A DNA stretch of 21,567 nucleotides from an uncultured Gammaproteobacteria bacterium. Its GTDB lineage: Bacteria; Pseudomonadota; Gammaproteobacteria; Steroidobacterales; Woeseiaceae. Shown here piece by piece: positions 19,864-21,567 of this stretch. The stretch is from contig CALKYK010000390.1 in the NCBI GenBank assembly GCA_938003715.1, forward strand, positions 1 through 21,567, written 5' to 3'. A program made the position numbers and the translations under genes. Every line of letters begins with the position of its first letter. Within the stretch, counting starts at the first letter, position 1. Under the pieces are notes generated by a model. The model did not search any database, was not told the origin of the DNA, and saw only the letters and a list, made by a program, of their open reading frames with translations.

Positions 19864-21567
19864 ATGATGTCACGCATTGCTCAGGTTTCAGGCTTCAGGC
19901 GTCTTGCGCAGGCGGGAATACTGGCCGCACTGCTGGCGGGCGCAGTGGCGGCGGCGAATGACGAACACCTGTTCCCGCGCCCGGCGGAACTCGAGCGCGA
20001 CGTGCAGTTCTGGCTCTCGGTGTTCACCGAGTACACGACCCGCGAAGGTGTGCTGCACGACAATCGTAACCTTGCCGTCGTCTACGAGCGGATCGACCTG
20101 CCGGAAAACGCGAGCCGACGCGACCGGCAGCGCCTTTCCGACCGGCGACGCGAGCACTATCGCAAGATCCTGCGCACGCTGGCCGGCGGCAAGCGCGACA
20201 ACCTGAGCGCCGAAGAGCGTCGCGTGCTCGATCTGTGGCCCGCGGACGTCAGCAACCAGGAGCTTTCCGCAGCGGCCGGGCGCATTCGCTTCCAGCTCGG
20301 CCTGTCGGACCGCTTCCGCGAGGGACTGGTGCGCTCGGGTCGCTGGCGCGACCATGTGCACGCCGAGTTCTCGCGCCTCGGCGTACCGTTGCAGCTCGCC
20401 GCGCTGCCGCACGTCGAATCCTCGTACAACCCCGAAGCGTTCTCGCACGTCGGCGCGTCCGGCATCTGGCAGTTCACGCGATCGACGGGGCGTCGCTTCA
20501 TGCGCATCGATCACGTACTCGACGAGCGCAACGACCCGTTTCTCGCCACCACCGCGGCCGGCAAGCTGCTCGCCTACAACCACTCGATCGTCGGCAACTG
20601 GCCGATGGCGATCACCGCCTACAATCACGGGCTCGCCGGCGTGCGGCGCGCGATGCGCCAGTTCGGCGATACCGCGTACACGGACATCCTGCGCCGCTAC
20701 AACGGCCGCACGTTCGGCTTCGCCTCGCGGAATTTCTACGTGGCGTTCCTCGCCGCGATGGAGGTCGACCAGAGTCCGGACAAGTACTTCCCGGGCCTGA
20801 AGGCCGATCCACCGGTGGACTACAGCGTCGTGCGGCTGCCGGCATACGTGCCGGCCAAAACACTGGCAGACGCGCTCAACGTTCGCGAACGTGACCTGGC
20901 ACGGCACAATCCCGCGCTGCAGGCGACGATCTGGCAGGGCAGCAAACACCTGCCGCGGGACTTCGAGATTCGCCTGCCGGCATCGATGCTGCGGCGGCCG
21001 CTGCCGGAGCTGGTTGCGAACCTGCCGGGCGACGCGCTGTTCGCCGAGCAGTTGCCTGACCTGTTCCACACTGTCGCTCGGGGCGACACGCTGTCCGAAA
21101 TCGCCGATGCCTACGGGACGCGCGTGTCGACCCTGGTCGCGCTGAACAACCTGTCGAGCCGGCACCGCATTCGCGTCGGCCAGCGCATCCGGCTGCCGGC
21201 CGCCGGCCCGGCACCGGTCATCGTTGCCGCCAATGTGCCGCCGCCCGCGCCGGATCCGGTCGAGGAAATTGTCGCGGAGGAGCCGGTCGTGGTGCTGGAG
21301 AACGCACCGGCCATCGGCGCACCGCTGGTCGAGGAAGAACCGGCGGGCGCGCTGACCGACCAGATCGGCGAGTTGATCGGGTCACTGCAGGCATCCATTC
21401 TTTCGGACCCGAGCGACTACACCGTGGCCGAGGACCGGACCATCGAGGTCCAGCCGCTGGAGACGCTCGGTCATTACGCGGACTGGCTCGGCATCCGCAC
21501 CCAGCGGCTGCGCGACATCAACGGCTTCGCGTTTCGCACGCCGGTCAAGGTCGGGACGCGCATCCGG
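19864..21567 (+). CDS. mltD: membrane-bound lytic murein transglycosylase D (3' end beyond the window)
   Basis: The frame stays open from the ATG at 19864 to the last base, giving 568 residues without a stop. The enzyme cleaves peptidoglycan glycan strands with 1,6-anhydro product formation. The signal sequence (GILAALLAGAVAAAND, cleavage near residue 32) has no lipobox Cys, unlike E. coli MltD, which is a lipoprotein. The SLT family 1 domain has the catalytic E185 in 'ALPHVESSYNPEAFSHVGAS', then 'GIWQFTRSTGRRF', 'AITAYNHGLAGVRRAM' and 'FASRNFYVAFLAAMEV'. A first LysM domain spans about 402-445 ('HTVARGDTLSEIADAYG' to 'VGQRIRLP'). A Pro/Glu/Val-rich linker leads to a second LysM-like repeat from about 518 that continues past the window. 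Two ATGs stand in tandem at the start, and no Shine-Dalgarno is evident. Confidence 0.93.
   Translation, partial: MMSRIAQVSGFRRLAQAGILAALLAGAVAAANDEHLFPRPAELERDVQFWLSVFTEYTTREGVLHDNRNLAVVYERIDLPENASRRDRQRLSDRRREHYRKILRTLAGGKRDNLSAEERRVLDLWPADVSNQELSAAAGRIRFQLGLSDRFREGLVRSGRWRDHVHAEFSRLGVPLQLAALPHVESSYNPEAFSHVGASGIWQFTRSTGRRFMRIDHVLDERNDPFLATTAAGKLLAYNHSIVGNWPMAITAYNHGLAGVRRAMRQFGDTAYTDILRRYNGRTFGFASRNFYVAFLAAMEVDQSPDKYFPGLKADPPVDYSVVRLPAYVPAKTLADALNVRERDLARHNPALQATIWQGSKHLPRDFEIRLPASMLRRPLPELVANLPGDALFAEQLPDLFHTVARGDTLSEIADAYGTRVSTLVALNNLSSRHRIRVGQRIRLPAAGPAPVIVAANVPPPAPDPVEEIVAEEPVVVLENAPAIGAPLVEEEPAGALTDQIGELIGSLQASILSDPSDYTVAEDRTIEVQPLETLGHYADWLGIRTQRLRDINGFAFRTPVKVGTRIR

Noticed and set aside
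19888..21165. 425-codon open frame on the minus strand opposite mltD
   Set aside because: It is antisense to the transglycosylase and LysM domains, with composition typical of a shadow frame.

Overview
The window is high-GC bacterial chromosome with densely packed genes on both strands and strong GC bias at third codon positions. The gene set points to a free-living gammaproteobacterium: GlnE, CysB next to CysK, MltD, a Kdo kinase, an LpxL-type acyltransferase, a CHCC zinc-finger protein, and a Kef antiporter. No plasmid, phage or transposase gene is visible, and I see no tRNA, rRNA or CRISPR. A finer taxonomic placement cannot be supported from sequence alone.

Layout. Positions 1-1599 (minus strand) hold the N-terminus of a MATE efflux pump, a 36-codon small ORF with its own promoter and Shine-Dalgarno sequence, and a predicted metal-dependent hydrolase. 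A 50-residue single-pass membrane protein (1648-1800, plus) meets a Kef-type K+/H+ antiporter (1797-3566, minus) tail to tail, and their stop codons share one CTAG. Positions 3688-5564 hold an inner-membrane-type lipoprotein of the dienelactone hydrolase family, a secreted four-cysteine protein of unknown function, and a small PGPGW-type membrane protein. A 362-bp non-coding stretch with strong inverted repeats precedes dacB (PBP4) and a YgiM-like SH3/coiled-coil membrane protein.

Positions 8081-10375 are a divergent cysB / cysK pair separated by a 330-bp regulatory region. Next come a GAF-like/degenerate-GGDEF/EAL protein that probably degrades c-di-GMP (10566-12779), a flavodoxin-like protein (minus), glnE (13351-16266) and a CHCC zinc-finger protein.

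Positions 16556-16880, between convergent genes, carry A-tracts repeated about once per helical turn. This is predicted curved DNA and the most unusual non-coding signal in the window. Positions 16880-19646 form a small lipopolysaccharide group: a GT9 heptosyltransferase, a Kdo kinase and an LpxL-like acyltransferase. The window ends inside mltD, which lacks its 3' end.

The genes group by theme: envelope building and remodelling (dacB, mltD, GT9, Kdo kinase, acyltransferase), nitrogen and sulfur control (glnE, cysB, cysK), and transport (MATE, Kef). I found no clearly new multi-gene system. The best leads are the phased A-tract block, the small ORF at 523-633, the intergenic repeat at 5581-5622, and two genes whose promoters would produce leaderless mRNAs.
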